The notes under the pieces are model-generated. The model did not search any database. It saw nothing but the letters and a program-made list of their open reading frames with translations, and was not told the origin of the DNA. A stretch of DNA of 5,095 bases from Kiritimatiellota bacterium (lineage in GTDB: Bacteria > Verrucomicrobiota > Lentisphaeria > Victivallales > JAADHT01), in assembly GCA_013151705.1 (NCBI GenBank), contig JAADHT010000045.1:1-5095 (forward strand). The letters run 5' to 3'. Shown here piece after piece: positions 5,095 through 5,095 of this stretch; positions within the stretch are counted from its first letter, which is position 1; every line of letters starts with the position of its first letter. The position numbers and the translations under genes are program-made.

Positions 5095-5095
5095 C

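Overview
This looks like a bacterial chromosomal segment from a Gram-negative organism with moderate base composition. Several genes carry canonical Shine-Dalgarno sequences, two products have classical signal peptides, and one promoter is close to the sigma-70 consensus. An exported protein combining a short helical repeat with a PDZ domain, together with an oxidoreductase remnant of a type common there, loosely suggests the PVC superphylum or a neighbouring uncultured lineage. That placement is an inference, not something the sequence proves.

Layout, left to right. At 1-107 there is probably the last part of an unidentified gene (+). An AT-rich stretch follows, then a broken C-terminal remnant of a Gfo/Idh/MocA oxidoreductase (+, 214-539, shifted frame). 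A good intrinsic terminator (580-617) serves the leftward gene 653-1429, which encodes an exported, basic, mostly helical protein of unknown family with its own promoter and Shine-Dalgarno. Divergent from it is an McrC-like PD-(D/E)XK nuclease (1518-2339) that lacks the usual N-terminal part and has no McrB partner in view. A gene-free stretch of about 450 bp (2340-2794) is rich in palindromes, including a perfect 28-bp one. It ends in a strong promoter for the exported PDZ protein (2843-3583).

That gene converges, 44 bp apart, with a leftward SPFH/band 7 (stomatin-like) gene at 3628-4515, which has no transmembrane anchor. Upstream of the SPFH gene is a compact inverted-repeat element flanked by an exact 10-bp direct repeat (4562-4630). 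The window ends inside a leftward RNase II/R family exoribonuclease gene (C-terminal 135 residues, 4687-5094).

Functional links between these genes are weak, since they form short independent transcription units in mixed orientations. The left half carries signs of decay and rearrangement: a broken oxidoreductase, an orphan truncated McrC, and clustered palindromes. The right half looks like ordinary housekeeping and envelope genes. I see no convincing complete new multi-gene system. The best leads are the orphan McrC, the two palindromic elements, and the two uncharacterised exported proteins.
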